A DNA stretch of 64,000 nucleotides from Bacteroidota bacterium. GTDB taxonomy: Bacteria; Bacteroidota; Bacteroidia; JACPRZ01. Made by a program: the position numbers and the translations under genes. Of this stretch, positions 54,028 to 63,181 are shown piece after piece. The notes under the pieces are model-generated. The model was not told where the DNA came from. It was given only the letters and a program-made list of their open reading frames with translations, and made no database searches. Numbering within the stretch: position 1 is the stretch's first letter; every line of letters starts with the position of its first letter. The stretch is taken from assembly GCA_016193485.1 (NCBI GenBank), contig JACPRZ010000063.1:62001-126000 (forward strand), given 5' to 3'.

Positions 54028-55365
54028 ATGAAAAATACAGTATTGCGGGTCAATGAGGTGAGCAAAAGTTTTATCCTGCAGGCAGAGCAGCCCGGAGGTT
54101 TTTTAACCGGACCGCTATTCAGGAAAAATACCACAATACAAAAACGCGAAAAATTTACCGCGCTTGAAAATATTTCTTTCGAACTGAACGGAGGAGATAT
54201 CCTGGGAATAATTGGTGAAAACGGTTCCGGGAAAACAACATTGTTGAATATCATCAGCGGGATTATTAAACCCACATCGGGTAACGTTGAATGCCGTGGC
54301 AGGGTACATTCCATTCTTGAACTGGGTACCGGCTTTCATCCCGATTTATCGGGGAGGCAGAATATTTTTCTGAATGCATCCCTTCTCGGAATAGAACGAA
54401 AAAAAATTAAAGAAAAACTGGAGGAGATAATTGATTTCAGCGAAATCGGGAAATTCCTTGATGTCCCGGTAAAATTTTATTCAACAGGGATGTACCTGCG
54501 TCTTGCTTTTTCAGTTTCCCTGATACTGGATGCCGACATTCTGCTCATGGATGAAATTATTACGGTTGGAGATGCATCCTTCCGGCAAAAATCATTCAGA
54601 CGGCTTCTTGAAAAGATGCGGTCGGGAATTTCGGTCGTAATGGTTTCCCATAATCTGAATGAAGTTGCCGAACTGTGCACGCGCTGTATACGGCTTAGCA
54701 AAGGGAAAATCATTGACAGCGATGATGCTTTTTCGGTTACGCGCAGATATTATCAGGAGGCGGTCCGGAATGACCTCCTTGAAAGCAACAGAACTGAATC
54801 GCTGCAGGTCACCGGGGAAAAAATAATGTCTTATACCGGAACGAAACCGTTAAGCCATGAAAAATCATTTCTCCCTCCCTTTCTGCAATGGAGGTCGGAG
54901 GATGAGGCACCGGGTAACGACAAAATCCGCCTTCTCGGCATTGGAATCAAAGCATCCGGTAAAAATACCGGTGAACCGGTTTGTTCAACAGATGCTGTCG
55001 AGATTAACACTCAATTTAAAGTAATGAGGGAACTTATCGGTTTGAAGATATACCTGTTGCTTAATGATCAGATGGGTAATACCGTTTTTATTTCGGGAGC
55101 GGAAATTTCAGGGGAAAATGAAAAAACATGCAAACCGGGTCAATATGAAACGACCGCGCTGCTTCGCAAAGGCCAGTTAAATCCCGGAATGTTTTCTGCA
55201 GGGTTGCTGTTTATGGAGCAGCCACAGGCAGTATGCGCCAAATTCCCAAAGGTAATTTATGGCACCGTAAGCCGTACGGAAAAAGAGCAGGATAGTGATG
55301 ATGATGATTTCAGCAAAACAGGTTTATTTAATATCCCGATTCAATGGACAACCATCCGGACATAG
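54028..55365 (+). CDS. ABC transporter ATP-binding protein with Wzt-like C-terminal domain
   Basis: ILGIIGENGSGKTTLLNIISGIIKPTSGNV...YSTGMYLRLAFSVSLILDADILLMDEIITVGDASF; ~190-aa C-terminal beta-domain as in Wzt. Confidence 0.93.
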   Translation: MKNTVLRVNEVSKSFILQAEQPGGFLTGPLFRKNTTIQKREKFTALENISFELNGGDILGIIGENGSGKTTLLNIISGIIKPTSGNVECRGRVHSILELGTGFHPDLSGRQNIFLNASLLGIERKKIKEKLEEIIDFSEIGKFLDVPVKFYSTGMYLRLAFSVSLILDADILLMDEIITVGDASFRQKSFRRLLEKMRSGISVVMVSHNLNEVAELCTRCIRLSKGKIIDSDDAFSVTRRYYQEAVRNDLLESNRTESLQVTGEKIMSYTGTKPLSHEKSFLPPFLQWRSEDEAPGNDKIRLLGIGIKASGKNTGEPVCSTDAVEINTQFKVMRELIGLKIYLLLNDQMGNTVFISGAEISGENEKTCKPGQYETTALLRKGQLNPGMFSAGLLFMEQPQAVCAKFPKVIYGTVSRTEKEQDSDDDDFSKTGLFNIPIQWTTIRT

Positions 55366-56903
55366 CAATACAGGATAATCTTTTTTTCCCGGATACCGGA
55401 AAAGAGGCGCCCGGATTTACCCGCTCACTCCTTGCCGTTTTTTTCCTTTTATTTTTTGCGTGTTCCGGTACTGATATGGATACAAAAATTATTACCCTTC
55501 AAACAGATGATCCTTCATCAATCGCAATCCGGCTTGTGAACAACGGAAACACTCCGGTCAGGCTAATGCTGAAATTTAACGGAGGATGTTTTTTTTCAAC
55601 GGTAAAAGAGATACTTGATACGGTTGCCGGAATGCCGGAAGACCTGCCGGGTGAGCCACCCTACCGAAAAGCATGGCGGTTTCTGGCGCGGCATATACAT
55701 TCTTCTTATCCCCTTACAAAGGACGAATGGTACCATTCCCCCCTGCTTCTCTTTAATTCTCCCGGATTCGGTTATTGTGATGATAAGGCAACAGCGCTCG
55801 CCTCTCTCTGGAAAGAAATGGGATACGATTCGCGCATCTGGTATCTTGGCGGACATTCCGTACCTGAAGTATTTACCGGAGACGGGTGGGAAATGTATGA
55901 TCCGTCTAGAAATGTTTGTTACCTGACTGCGACCGGTAAACCGGCCTCGGTTGAAGATATTATTACCGACAACGCTGTTTTCAGCAAACCCTATTTCTGC
56001 GGCAACTCATTTTATTCCCTCCTGTATGATTTAATGAAAGAAAACGAGAAAAAATTATTTCTTTCAACCGGCAATAACCGTATCACAGCGACTCCGGGCA
56101 TGGATGATACCGGATTATTTTTTGAAATTCCTTCCCGGGCGCTTTTTGAATTTCCGGTGAGATATTATCATGAAATTATGTCAGGTGACAGTACTAAAAT
56201 TCCCGTGTATGAAACTGCCAGGATTTTATTACCCCCTGCACCGGCACAGTCGGTTGCCGTTCCGCTTGTTTTGATCAGCGCAACCGGGAACGGGATAATA
56301 GGATTAAATAATGAAAAATATAATATCGGCTCAGATGAATGCCGGGAGATGATAAGAAAACAACAACAATTTAATTACCGCATTGCAGTGAATAACCCTG
56401 AAGATACGGTCATCATCACGTATTTAATCAATCCATCTTTAATAAAATTAAAAACCGCAAACACAATTTACATCAGCGGAATGAACTGCCGCAATATTTC
56501 TGCGGCCATTTTTGATCTTCCCTTTTCAGCGAAGCCGCGTACCTTTTTGTTTGACTCCCTGGTTGACTGCAGGAAAGGAATCGCGCTTCTGGATAAGATA
56601 AGACAAAACCAAAGCAATACCATTTCCGACACCGCTTCGCTGTTCCTGCTGGCGGATGAATATCTTTCTTCAGACCCATTTCTTACACCGAATGAAAAAA
56701 ATAAAAACTCTTTGCGCATCCGTTCCTGCACACGGAAGATCGTCACTGCACTGGATAAAGAAGAATCCGTGAAATTATTTACCATGATGGACAAAAACAT
56801 CAATTTGATTTATCTATATATTGCGATGGCAGGTCGTGGCGAAATTCCGATAAAATCCGCTACCATCCGGAAATTTATTAATGGGATTACGCAAGAGACA
56901 TAA
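55344..56903 (+). CDS. Lipoprotein with transglutaminase-like domain
   Basis: N-terminal hydrophobic stretch with lipobox-like LLFFACSG; transglutaminase-type Cys-His-Asp: GYCDDKATALASLWKEMGYDSRIWYLGGHSVPEVFTGDGWEMYDPSRNV. Confidence 0.7.
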   Translation: MDNHPDIAIQDNLFFPDTGKEAPGFTRSLLAVFFLLFFACSGTDMDTKIITLQTDDPSSIAIRLVNNGNTPVRLMLKFNGGCFFSTVKEILDTVAGMPEDLPGEPPYRKAWRFLARHIHSSYPLTKDEWYHSPLLLFNSPGFGYCDDKATALASLWKEMGYDSRIWYLGGHSVPEVFTGDGWEMYDPSRNVCYLTATGKPASVEDIITDNAVFSKPYFCGNSFYSLLYDLMKENEKKLFLSTGNNRITATPGMDDTGLFFEIPSRALFEFPVRYYHEIMSGDSTKIPVYETARILLPPAPAQSVAVPLVLISATGNGIIGLNNEKYNIGSDECREMIRKQQQFNYRIAVNNPEDTVIITYLINPSLIKLKTANTIYISGMNCRNISAAIFDLPFSAKPRTFLFDSLVDCRKGIALLDKIRQNQSNTISDTASLFLLADEYLSSDPFLTPNEKNKNSLRIRSCTRKIVTALDKEESVKLFTMMDKNINLIYLYIAMAGRGEIPIKSATIRKFINGITQET

Positions 56904-56945
56904 GTAAGGTGGTTTGTTTCTGTATCGAGTTTAAAACCCGGTAAG

Positions 56946-58418
56946 ATGGAAAATTATTCAAAATATAATCCTGTTCCGGAAGCGGTTCTGAACGAATATA
57001 ATAAGACCCGCGCCAATGGACCGCAACCTGTTTTATGCTACGCTCCGTTCAAAAATCTCTATTTCGGTCACGAAGGGCGTGTTATCGCATGTTGCTATAA
57101 CCAGAAATATTTACTGGGCATTTACCCGCAGCAGTCCATTAAGGAAATCTGGTTTGGCGAGAAAGCCGGAATTCTCCGGAACTATATTTTGAATAATGAC
57201 CTCTCGCTCGGCTGCAAACATTGCAGGCATATGCTGACGGCAGGAAATTTTGATGCGGTAAAAACCAAAATGTACGATCACCATAAGGAAAATGTCAATA
57301 AATATCCGAGCGTTTTTGAATTTGAACTGATTAACACCTGCAACCTGGAATGTATAATGTGCAGCGGGAGGTATTCTTCTTCCATCCGGAAAAACCGGGA
57401 AAAACTTCCACCGGTATCGGAGGTCTACGATAAAATTTTTTTGGAACAACTTGTTGAATATATTCCCTTCCTGGAAGAAACAAAATTTTATGGAGGGGAA
57501 CCATTCCTGGTTGAAATTTATTATGAAATTTGGGATATGATTGCCCGTTTAAACCCGCAATGCAGGATCAGCATACAGACCAACGGGACTATCCTGAACA
57601 ATCGGGTTAAAGAATTGTTGCAGAAATGCAACTTTCATATATGTGTTTCCATGGAATCGCTTGAAAAAAACAGGTACGAAAACATCCGAATCAATGGTAA
57701 ATTTGAAACGGTAATGGATAATACTTCATACTTCAGGGAATATTCCCGCGCAAATAATACTTTCTTCGGCATATCGGTATGCGCTATGCGGCAGAACTGG
57801 CAGGAAATACCATCCTTTGTGAAATTTTGTAATTCTCTTAACGCCCCGCTTTATATTCACACGGTCTGGAATCCGCAGCACTGTTCTCTATGGAATCTCG
57901 CACCGGAAGAATTAAAAAAAATAGTCAGTGAATTAAAAGCATTTTCACTTCACGGGGGTACGGAAACGGAGAGAAAGAATTCCCGCCATTTTAACGATTT
58001 TTTGCTGCAGATGGAACAATGGTATGAATACTCCGTAACTGTGCGGGAAAAAATCCATGAAGATATACAATCAGTGAACGAAGTAACGCAAAATGAGAAA
58101 ATACACGAACGGATCAGGGAATATGTCCGGACTTTACCTGACTTTACTGAAACCGCCAAAAACGAAAAAGAAAATCATCTGATAAACAGATTTGACGAAA
58201 TCATGGTTCTCATTTCCGATAGTTTTCAGAGGAAGGTAATTCTTAAAAGGATTGAAAAGGTAAACATCAGCAGGGTGATGCAATACCTTGAAATAAATTC
58301 AAAGGAACAAATCGTACAAATGGCGGTGACCTACGCTGAAAAATCCCACATTGATTTTTTTCTTCCGGATATCAATGAGACGCAGGAAGAGGCAGATATT
58401 CCATATTTCAACCCGTAG
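56946..58418 (+). CDS. Radical SAM protein, type B, paralogue of 49319-50662
   Basis: CYAPFKNLYFGHEGRVIACCYNQ...CKHCRHMLTAGNFDAVKTKMYDHH...LINTCNLECIMCSGRYSSSIRKNRE...KFYGGEPFLVEIYYEIWD. Confidence 0.9.
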   Translation: MENYSKYNPVPEAVLNEYNKTRANGPQPVLCYAPFKNLYFGHEGRVIACCYNQKYLLGIYPQQSIKEIWFGEKAGILRNYILNNDLSLGCKHCRHMLTAGNFDAVKTKMYDHHKENVNKYPSVFEFELINTCNLECIMCSGRYSSSIRKNREKLPPVSEVYDKIFLEQLVEYIPFLEETKFYGGEPFLVEIYYEIWDMIARLNPQCRISIQTNGTILNNRVKELLQKCNFHICVSMESLEKNRYENIRINGKFETVMDNTSYFREYSRANNTFFGISVCAMRQNWQEIPSFVKFCNSLNAPLYIHTVWNPQHCSLWNLAPEELKKIVSELKAFSLHGGTETERKNSRHFNDFLLQMEQWYEYSVTVREKIHEDIQSVNEVTQNEKIHERIREYVRTLPDFTETAKNEKENHLINRFDEIMVLISDSFQRKVILKRIEKVNISRVMQYLEINSKEQIVQMAVTYAEKSHIDFFLPDINETQEEADIPYFNP

Positions 58419-59470
58419 TGAAAATATTAAAACTCAACCGCTGGTGGCTCTACAAGGTATCGCCCCTACTGGGAATCGCATACCTTTTTATCTATGTAAA
58501 TAAGATAACCCCGGAAAATACCGCATATCTGCTCTTCTGGTTTCTTGTTGCCGTTACGGGAATTGCCGGCACCGGATATTTCATCAACGACTTTTTTGAC
58601 CGGAAATCAGATATTCTTTCAGGGAAGCAAAATATGGTTGCCGTTTTATCACTCTTTAACCGGCTGCTTTTACTCTTCATACTCCTTACGATCTCTGCCA
58701 TCCCGTGGTTTTTTCTTCCCCATCCACCCCTTGTTTTTATACTCATCGGTGTTCAGTTTTTGTTTTTTATTCTTTATTCCCATCCCTTAACACGCTTTAA
58801 GGAAAAAACATTTTTAGGCGTGATCAGCGATGCATTGTACGGCCACATTATTCCTTTTCTCCTCACCGCCATCATTTTCACCAGCATATTCCCACACTCC
58901 CGCACTCCCGCACTCCCGTACTCCCAATATATTCTCATCCTTGTACTCGGTACGGGATGGCAGTTTATCAAAGGACTGCGGAATATCCTCCTCCACCAGA
59001 TTGATGACCGGAAAAACGATCGGAAAGCCGGGTTTTCGACTTTTGTACTGAAAATCGGTCCGCTGAAAACCATAAATTCCATTAACAGAATAATTTTACC
59101 GGTGGAACTAATTACGTTCGTAGGGGTGCTGATTGTTGTTTCGTTAAACATCCCGTATTTTTATTTATGGTTCCTGTTTTTTCTCATCTGGTCATTTTTT
59201 TTATTTTCCGTCTACAGGATCCGAACTGTGCCTGTACGGCAATTCAGGGTTAAATTTTTGTTTTTCTTCAACGATTTTTATGAGATGTGGATGCCGGTTG
59301 TTGCGGCTGGTTATCTTGCATATTGCGATAAATGGTTCATCGTTATTATTTTATTGCACGTAATCTTGTTTAATAAAATCCCGGTTAAAATTTTTAATGA
59401 TTTTAGAATTATTGTCAGGAATCTGATAACTTTTTTTAAAGTGGATATTAAGAAAACAAACCCTGTCTGA
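58418..59470 (+). CDS. UbiA-family prenyltransferase
   Basis: GTG start overlapping the previous TAG; polytopic; aspartate motifs NDFFDRKSD and DRKND. Confidence 0.82.
   Translation: MKILKLNRWWLYKVSPLLGIAYLFIYVNKITPENTAYLLFWFLVAVTGIAGTGYFINDFFDRKSDILSGKQNMVAVLSLFNRLLLLFILLTISAIPWFFLPHPPLVFILIGVQFLFFILYSHPLTRFKEKTFLGVISDALYGHIIPFLLTAIIFTSIFPHSRTPALPYSQYILILVLGTGWQFIKGLRNILLHQIDDRKNDRKAGFSTFVLKIGPLKTINSINRIILPVELITFVGVLIVVSLNIPYFYLWFLFFLIWSFFLFSVYRIRTVPVRQFRVKFLFFFNDFYEMWMPVVAAGYLAYCDKWFIVIILLHVILFNKIPVKIFNDFRIIVRNLITFFKVDIKKTNPV
58895..58926. repeat. Octamer tandem array CACTCCCG x3 + TACTCCCA in the UbiA-family CDS
   Basis: Read directly; encodes PHSRTPALPYSQ in an otherwise hydrophobic protein. 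Confidence 0.85.
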
Positions 59471-59484
59471 CACAAGGTTTACTT

Positions 59485-60717
59485 ATGAAAGAAAACATAT
59501 TTGTTTACGCTGTATGCGGCAGCGAAAAACATATTGCCACGTTTAACTTTTCACTTCGCCACCTTAAATATTTTACGGGTAATCCTGTCATTGTGGTCAC
59601 TGATGAGGCGAGGAACAAAGGCAAAATCAACCACGATAATATTTTAAATGTTCCAACACCCCACTCGTTAACAGATAAAGAAGCAAGCATCTGGCTGAAA
59701 ACGCGTTTACCCGAAATTGTCCCGCCCGGAAATACATATTGCTATCTTGACAGCGATGTGATTGCAGTGAGCGGTAGGGCGGCAGATGTATTTATGCATT
59801 TCAATCCCCCTGTAAAATTTGCTTTGGATCATTGCCCCTCCGATGAATTCAGTCCATGGGCTGTACGGTGTGAATGTATTGAGCGCGACAGGGAAAAGCA
59901 TGAAAGGTACCTGCTCCTGATGAATCAATACCGGCAATCGGAAGAAAAATATATTGAACGAAATGTCCCGAAGAGAGAGGTGTCCTATAAAAGATTTATT
60001 CATTTACGGGATGTGATGACCGATTTCAAATGGAAAACCTCCATTACTGAAAAAAATATAATGTTAAAATATTTTCTTCTTTTATTCAGGCCATACCCGT
60101 ACCGATTCGGAACATTTCTGAAACGGCATGGAGGTTATGAATGGGATCGCTGGAAGCGCAGAATTTATGATACGGACGGTACGCTGCTCTATGATGATGC
60201 GGATCCCTATCCGGATTTTACAAGATTTGTTGAAGAGCACTTTGCTCCGGAAGAAAGCCGGAAAATTCTTGCTGAAAGAAAAGCCCGCGATTCTTTTAAG
60301 GTACGATGCACCCATTTGCATGAATCCATCAGGAATAAATTTAATATTCCCGAACCCGAACCAAAATGGAGGCATTGGAACGGTGGAGTATTCCTTTTTA
60401 ATGAAACGGCAAAAGAGTTTTTTGAAACATGGCACCGCTTTACCCTTGAAATATTTTCTGATCCCTATTGGGAGAAAAGAGACCAGGGAACCCTTATAGC
60501 AACGGTATGGAAGCAAGGAATGCAGGAACGGAATCCGCTTCCTGAAGTATTCAATTTTATTGCCGACTATAACAGCGAAAACCTTAAATTTGATCCGGGC
60601 AATGGATTCACCAGGGACAATTTTTCTACTTATATTCACCCCCATCTGGTTCATGTTTACCACCACTTTGGCGATAAAAACTGGCCCGTATGGAAATGGA
60701 TTGAATCGCTGATTTGA
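59485..60717 (+). CDS. GT8-like glycosyltransferase
   Basis: IFVYAVCGSEKHIATFNFSLRHLKYFTGNPVIVVTDE...YLDSDVIAVSG (DxD) ... WRHWNGGVFLFNETAKEFFETWHR...DQGTLIATVW. Confidence 0.6.
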   Translation: MKENIFVYAVCGSEKHIATFNFSLRHLKYFTGNPVIVVTDEARNKGKINHDNILNVPTPHSLTDKEASIWLKTRLPEIVPPGNTYCYLDSDVIAVSGRAADVFMHFNPPVKFALDHCPSDEFSPWAVRCECIERDREKHERYLLLMNQYRQSEEKYIERNVPKREVSYKRFIHLRDVMTDFKWKTSITEKNIMLKYFLLLFRPYPYRFGTFLKRHGGYEWDRWKRRIYDTDGTLLYDDADPYPDFTRFVEEHFAPEESRKILAERKARDSFKVRCTHLHESIRNKFNIPEPEPKWRHWNGGVFLFNETAKEFFETWHRFTLEIFSDPYWEKRDQGTLIATVWKQGMQERNPLPEVFNFIADYNSENLKFDPGNGFTRDNFSTYIHPHLVHVYHHFGDKNWPVWKWIESLI

Positions 60718-60768
60718 TTTTTTGCGAACTTCGCCATCGTTCTTCCTCTATTTCCAACCCGTAATTCC

Positions 60769-62535
60769 ATGTGCGGTATTGTAGGGCAACTTAATTTCAA
60801 CGAACCGGTAAACGAACGAGTATTCCGGCAGATGAATAATACGCTGGCGCACCGGGGACCGGATGGTGAGGGATATTATTTTTCGACCGATAAAAAAATC
60901 GCATTAGGCCACAGGCGGCTTGCACTTATTGATTTATCTGAAAATGGCGCACAGCCGATGCCCAATGAAGACAAAACGATATGGCTGATATGCAATGGTG
61001 AAATCTATAATTACATTGAGTTACGCGATGAACTGAAAAAACAGGGGCATCGTTTCAAATCCGGGTCCGATTCGGAGGTAATTGTGCACGGGTATGAACA
61101 GTGGGGCATTGAAGTGGTGCAAAAACTTAAAGGCATGTTCGCCTTTTCCCTGCTGGATGAAAGAAAGCAAAAAATTTTCCTTGTCCGCGATCGGTTCGGA
61201 ATAAAACCGCTTTATTACTACCACGATCAGAACCGGTTTCTTTTCGGATCTGAAATAAAAGCCATAATTAATAATCCTGCCGTTGTACGGGAACTTGATA
61301 TATCATCCATGTGCGATTACCTTGTTTACCGCTATATTCCCAACCCAAAATCAATCTGGAAAAGAATCAGCAAACTTCCTCCTGCCCACTATCTTGAAGT
61401 CAATTTCAACGGCATCATGAAGTTGAATGAATACTGGAGATTACAGGCGGAAAACCGGAAGATCAATGAGAAAGAACTGATTGAACAGGTTAATGAAATG
61501 TTGTCAAATTCAGTTCACACGCATCTCCGTAGTGATGTGCCGGTTGGAACTTTTCTGAGCGGTGGATATGATTCCAGCGCTTTGGTCTTTTACCAGAATA
61601 AACTAAACCATAATACGATAACTTTTTCAGCCGGATTCGATAACTGGGAGGAAAGCGAACACCGGTACGCTGAAATGGTTGCCGGAGAATTTAAAACAAA
61701 ACATTTTTCAACGGTTATCGGTCAGGATTCTTTTGATGTAATGGAAAAACTGATGTATTATTATGATGAACCGCTCGGAGATATTTCAATCATCCCGACT
61801 TTCCTTATCAGTAAATTTGCCGCCTGCCAGGTTAAAACCGTGATGTCGGGCGAAGGCGCAGATGAAATTTTCTGCGGATATTCCTGGCACACCCCCCCGA
61901 AGAAGGACTTTGTAACCCAGTTTTTTCTTGATTCCTTAAATACGTCTTTTTATGATTACTCGCAGGAGCAATATGCTTCTGTCATGGCTATGGGACGTTT
62001 TACTTTCCAGGGACTTGCCGACCTGCTGGATGAAGATCTCGGCCGCTTCATTCCCGAATATCCCGACTGGTTCTACAAGAAAAACTATAATGAGAATCTC
62101 CATGGTGTAAAAAAGTTTCAATATGCCGATCTAAAAGCATTTATGGGCGAACTGATTCTTACAAAAGTTGACCGCGCCAGTATGGCTAATTCTCTTGAAG
62201 TAAGAGTTCCTTTTCTTGACCACGAACTGGTAGAATTCATTTTTCAGTTGCACCCAGGCAGCTATTTCAGAAGGAAAAAACGGAAATTCCCCTTGTACGA
62301 AAACATAAAAAACCATCTGCCTTCGAAAATTCTCAACCGCCCGAAACAGGGCTTTGTGGGACCCGACACTTTTTATATGAATTACAAATGGTACGAAGAT
62401 GTCATTCGCAACGGGAAACTGCTGAAAGAAAAATTCATCCGGGAAGAAAAATTTAACGAAATGCTTGAACAAAAAGATCACTGGCGCCTCTGGAAACTGG
62501 CGGTGCTGGAGTTCTGGCTGAGGAACTGGAATTAA
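60769..62535 (+). CDS. asnB: Asparagine synthase (glutamine-hydrolysing) family
   Basis: MCGIVGQLNF N-terminal nucleophile; NNTLAHRGPDGEGYY; PVGTFLSGGYDSSALVFY; SGEGADEIFCGY; DRASMANSLEVRVPFLDHELVEF. Confidence 0.95.
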   Translation: MCGIVGQLNFNEPVNERVFRQMNNTLAHRGPDGEGYYFSTDKKIALGHRRLALIDLSENGAQPMPNEDKTIWLICNGEIYNYIELRDELKKQGHRFKSGSDSEVIVHGYEQWGIEVVQKLKGMFAFSLLDERKQKIFLVRDRFGIKPLYYYHDQNRFLFGSEIKAIINNPAVVRELDISSMCDYLVYRYIPNPKSIWKRISKLPPAHYLEVNFNGIMKLNEYWRLQAENRKINEKELIEQVNEMLSNSVHTHLRSDVPVGTFLSGGYDSSALVFYQNKLNHNTITFSAGFDNWEESEHRYAEMVAGEFKTKHFSTVIGQDSFDVMEKLMYYYDEPLGDISIIPTFLISKFAACQVKTVMSGEGADEIFCGYSWHTPPKKDFVTQFFLDSLNTSFYDYSQEQYASVMAMGRFTFQGLADLLDEDLGRFIPEYPDWFYKKNYNENLHGVKKFQYADLKAFMGELILTKVDRASMANSLEVRVPFLDHELVEFIFQLHPGSYFRRKKRKFPLYENIKNHLPSKILNRPKQGFVGPDTFYMNYKWYEDVIRNGKLLKEKFIREEKFNEMLEQKDHWRLWKLAVLEFWLRNWN

Positions 62536-62542
62536 ACAGGTA

Positions 62543-62580
62543 AATACACATAATTAACGTTTTTGTTAATTATGTGTATT
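62543..62580. repeat. Perfect 16-bp inverted repeat AATACACATAATTAAC-gttttt-GTTAATTATGTGTATT
   Basis: Read directly, immediately after the asnB stop. Confidence 0.9.
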
Positions 62581-62624
62581 CAGCGCATGAATTACCCGGA
62601 ACTTCATAAATTGAAAAATAAAAG

Positions 62625-63179
62625 ATGTTAAAACTTTTGGCACAACTCTGTTTTGGCCTGTTCGGATGGAAAGTCATCGGCAGGTTCCCGGCAGGAATAT
62701 GGAAGAGCGTTGTTATTGTAGCGCCTCATACAAGCAACTGGGATTTTATCGTGGGGGTAATTGCTGCCAAAATCATTGATTTGAAATACCGGTTCCTGGG
62801 GAAAAAAGAAATTTTTGTTCCTCCCTTCAGCGCTTTTTTTCGCTGGCTTGGCGGAATTCCAGTGGAAAGGACTAAGCATACGAACCTCGTTGACTTTGTT
62901 GTGGATATTTTTCACAAAACCGATGATCTGATTTTAGGAATGTCACCGGAAGGAACGCGGAAGAAAATTAATAAGTGGCATTCCGGTTTTTACTATATCG
63001 CCTTTAAAGCAAAAGTTCCCATAGTGACCGTTTACATGGATTACAACAAAAAGGAAGTCGGATTTGGACCGGTTCTGAATCCTTCAGGCGACTATTTACA
63101 TGATATCGAAATACTAAGGAATTTTTACAGGACAATAACTGCGAAGTATCCTGAAAATTTTGAGAAGGAGTTTGAGTAA
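62625..63179 (+). CDS. PlsC-like 1-acyl-glycerol-3-phosphate acyltransferase family protein
   Basis: VIVAPHTSNWDFIVG (HxxxxD-type) and ILGMSPEGTRKK (EGTR motif). Confidence 0.85.
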   Translation: MLKLLAQLCFGLFGWKVIGRFPAGIWKSVVIVAPHTSNWDFIVGVIAAKIIDLKYRFLGKKEIFVPPFSAFFRWLGGIPVERTKHTNLVDFVVDIFHKTDDLILGMSPEGTRKKINKWHSGFYYIAFKAKVPIVTVYMDYNKKEVGFGPVLNPSGDYLHDIEILRNFYRTITAKYPENFEKEFE

Positions 63180-63181
63180 AA

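Noticed and set aside
58814-59051. Small ORFs on both strands with PHSRTPNIF / SAGVRECG repeats
   Set aside because: Translations of the CACTCCCG octamer array; no independent gene evidence.
60082-60666. 194-aa minus-strand ORF inside the GT8-like gene
   Set aside because: Antisense to a coding ORF with recognisable motifs; no recognisable domain of its own.
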